Assembly (NCBI GenBank): GCA_033032865.1
Contig: JAWHQI010000072.1
Location: 10,124,001 to 10,188,000 of the forward strand
Reading direction: 5' to 3'
DNA from: Dactylorhiza incarnata
Taxonomy: Eukaryota > Streptophyta > Magnoliopsida > Asparagales > Orchidaceae
DNA length: 64,000 nt
Position 1 is the first letter of the stretch. Each line of letters starts with the position of its first letter. Made by a program: the position numbers and the translations under genes. Positions 63,851 through 64,000 of this stretch are shown in pieces. The notes under the pieces were generated by a model, which searched no databases, was not told the origin of the DNA, and saw only the letters and a list, made by a program, of their open reading frames with translations.

Positions 63851-64000
63851 TACTATCTCCAAAATTCTAACAAAATTCACAGAGATTTGAAATGACATAA
63901 CAAATGATTCTCCAGAGTTTCATAATTTATTTCCAAGTTCCAATCATGAACATTTCATAAATACACAAGTGTGACATATGACAAAATGATCAAAATCATG

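Larger units (their letters stand above)
61427..64000 (-). mobile_element. Family-N copy 3 (3' part, continues beyond window)
   Basis: Plus strand starts TGTAAGACCCCCC, matching copy 1 at 6167 (TGTAAGACACTC). The next shared words are CGGGTCTTAC then GCCCAGAAC(C/T)GCC. Collinear with copy 1: terminal hairpin pair (62136-62232), a ~400-bp strongly conserved block (62285-62700), one two-hairpin unit, the GGTACTAGGGAATGC block near 62888, and ~155-bp repeats. Sense strand is minus. No protein coding was recognised. The Cassandra-like cluster of copy 1 is absent here. Confidence 0.85.

Overview
This looks like a nuclear, heterochromatic stretch of a flowering-plant genome. Almost all of it is retrotransposons inserted into one another. 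Recognisable classes are Ty3/gypsy of the Tat type, several Ty1/copia including Sirevirus-like ones, hAT and CACTA-type DNA elements, and Cassandra/TRIM-type small elements. Plant hallmarks are the tRNA-Met primer-binding motif TGGTATCAGAG, the Tat-specific second RNase H, and a 2-oxoglutarate dioxygenase of the plant specialised-metabolism type. No tRNA gene and no complete host gene was seen. The only host coding sequence I can support is the 3' half of the dioxygenase gene (18375-19038).

Layout. 1-3.5 kb: a CACTA-type terminus, a ~126-bp tandem repeat, an intron-like fragment and a ~580-bp CA/CAGA/CG microsatellite. 3.5-18.1 kb: a decayed Tat gypsy element (gag, protease, RT, RNase H, second RNase H, integrase, ~87-bp 3'UTR satellite, 3' LTR). 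It is split at 6167-13210 by a 7-kb non-coding element, called family N here, which itself holds a cluster of 5S-rRNA-derived Cassandra-like units. A hAT element sits in the Tat 3' LTR. 18.2-19.3 kb: the dioxygenase fragment. 19.3-24.9 kb: a copia element with 176-bp LTRs and TSD ATACT. 25.0-28.0 kb: a minus-strand copia pol remnant carrying a hAT element. 28.0-30.9 kb: a second family-N copy. 31.0-38.5 kb: a 5'-truncated Sirevirus-like copia with a 1.1-kb 3' LTR. 38.5-40.0 kb: a minus-strand 5' LTR with its primer-binding site. 40.06-45.95 kb: a nearly intact copia element with perfect TSDs. 46.3-46.5 kb: a foldback. 46.8-51.2 kb: two minus-strand Tat LTR/3'UTR pieces, a truncated copia LTR and a 1.3-kb TRIM. 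51.5-53.6 kb: an inverted TRIM-like LTR and an unclassified coding region. 53.6-61.4 kb: a Sirevirus-like copia with two LTR/primer-site units and a long gag-pol remnant. 61.4-64.0 kb: a third family-N copy, running off the window.

The main novelty candidate is family N. Its three copies have no recognisable protein but share order and structure: TGTAACATCCC at the sense start, ~155-bp tandem repeats, a unit made of two small hairpins (one copy has one unit, another about fourteen), a conserved block, and a pair of terminal hairpins with a compensatory change and G.U-compatible changes in the sense strand. A second theme is that most LTR families here carry their own iterated CG-containing short word, and in two Sirevirus-like elements the same word recurs inside gag.

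Coordinates of LTRs come from TG/CA ends and TSDs where visible. All family assignments are by motif recognition only; no database was searched.
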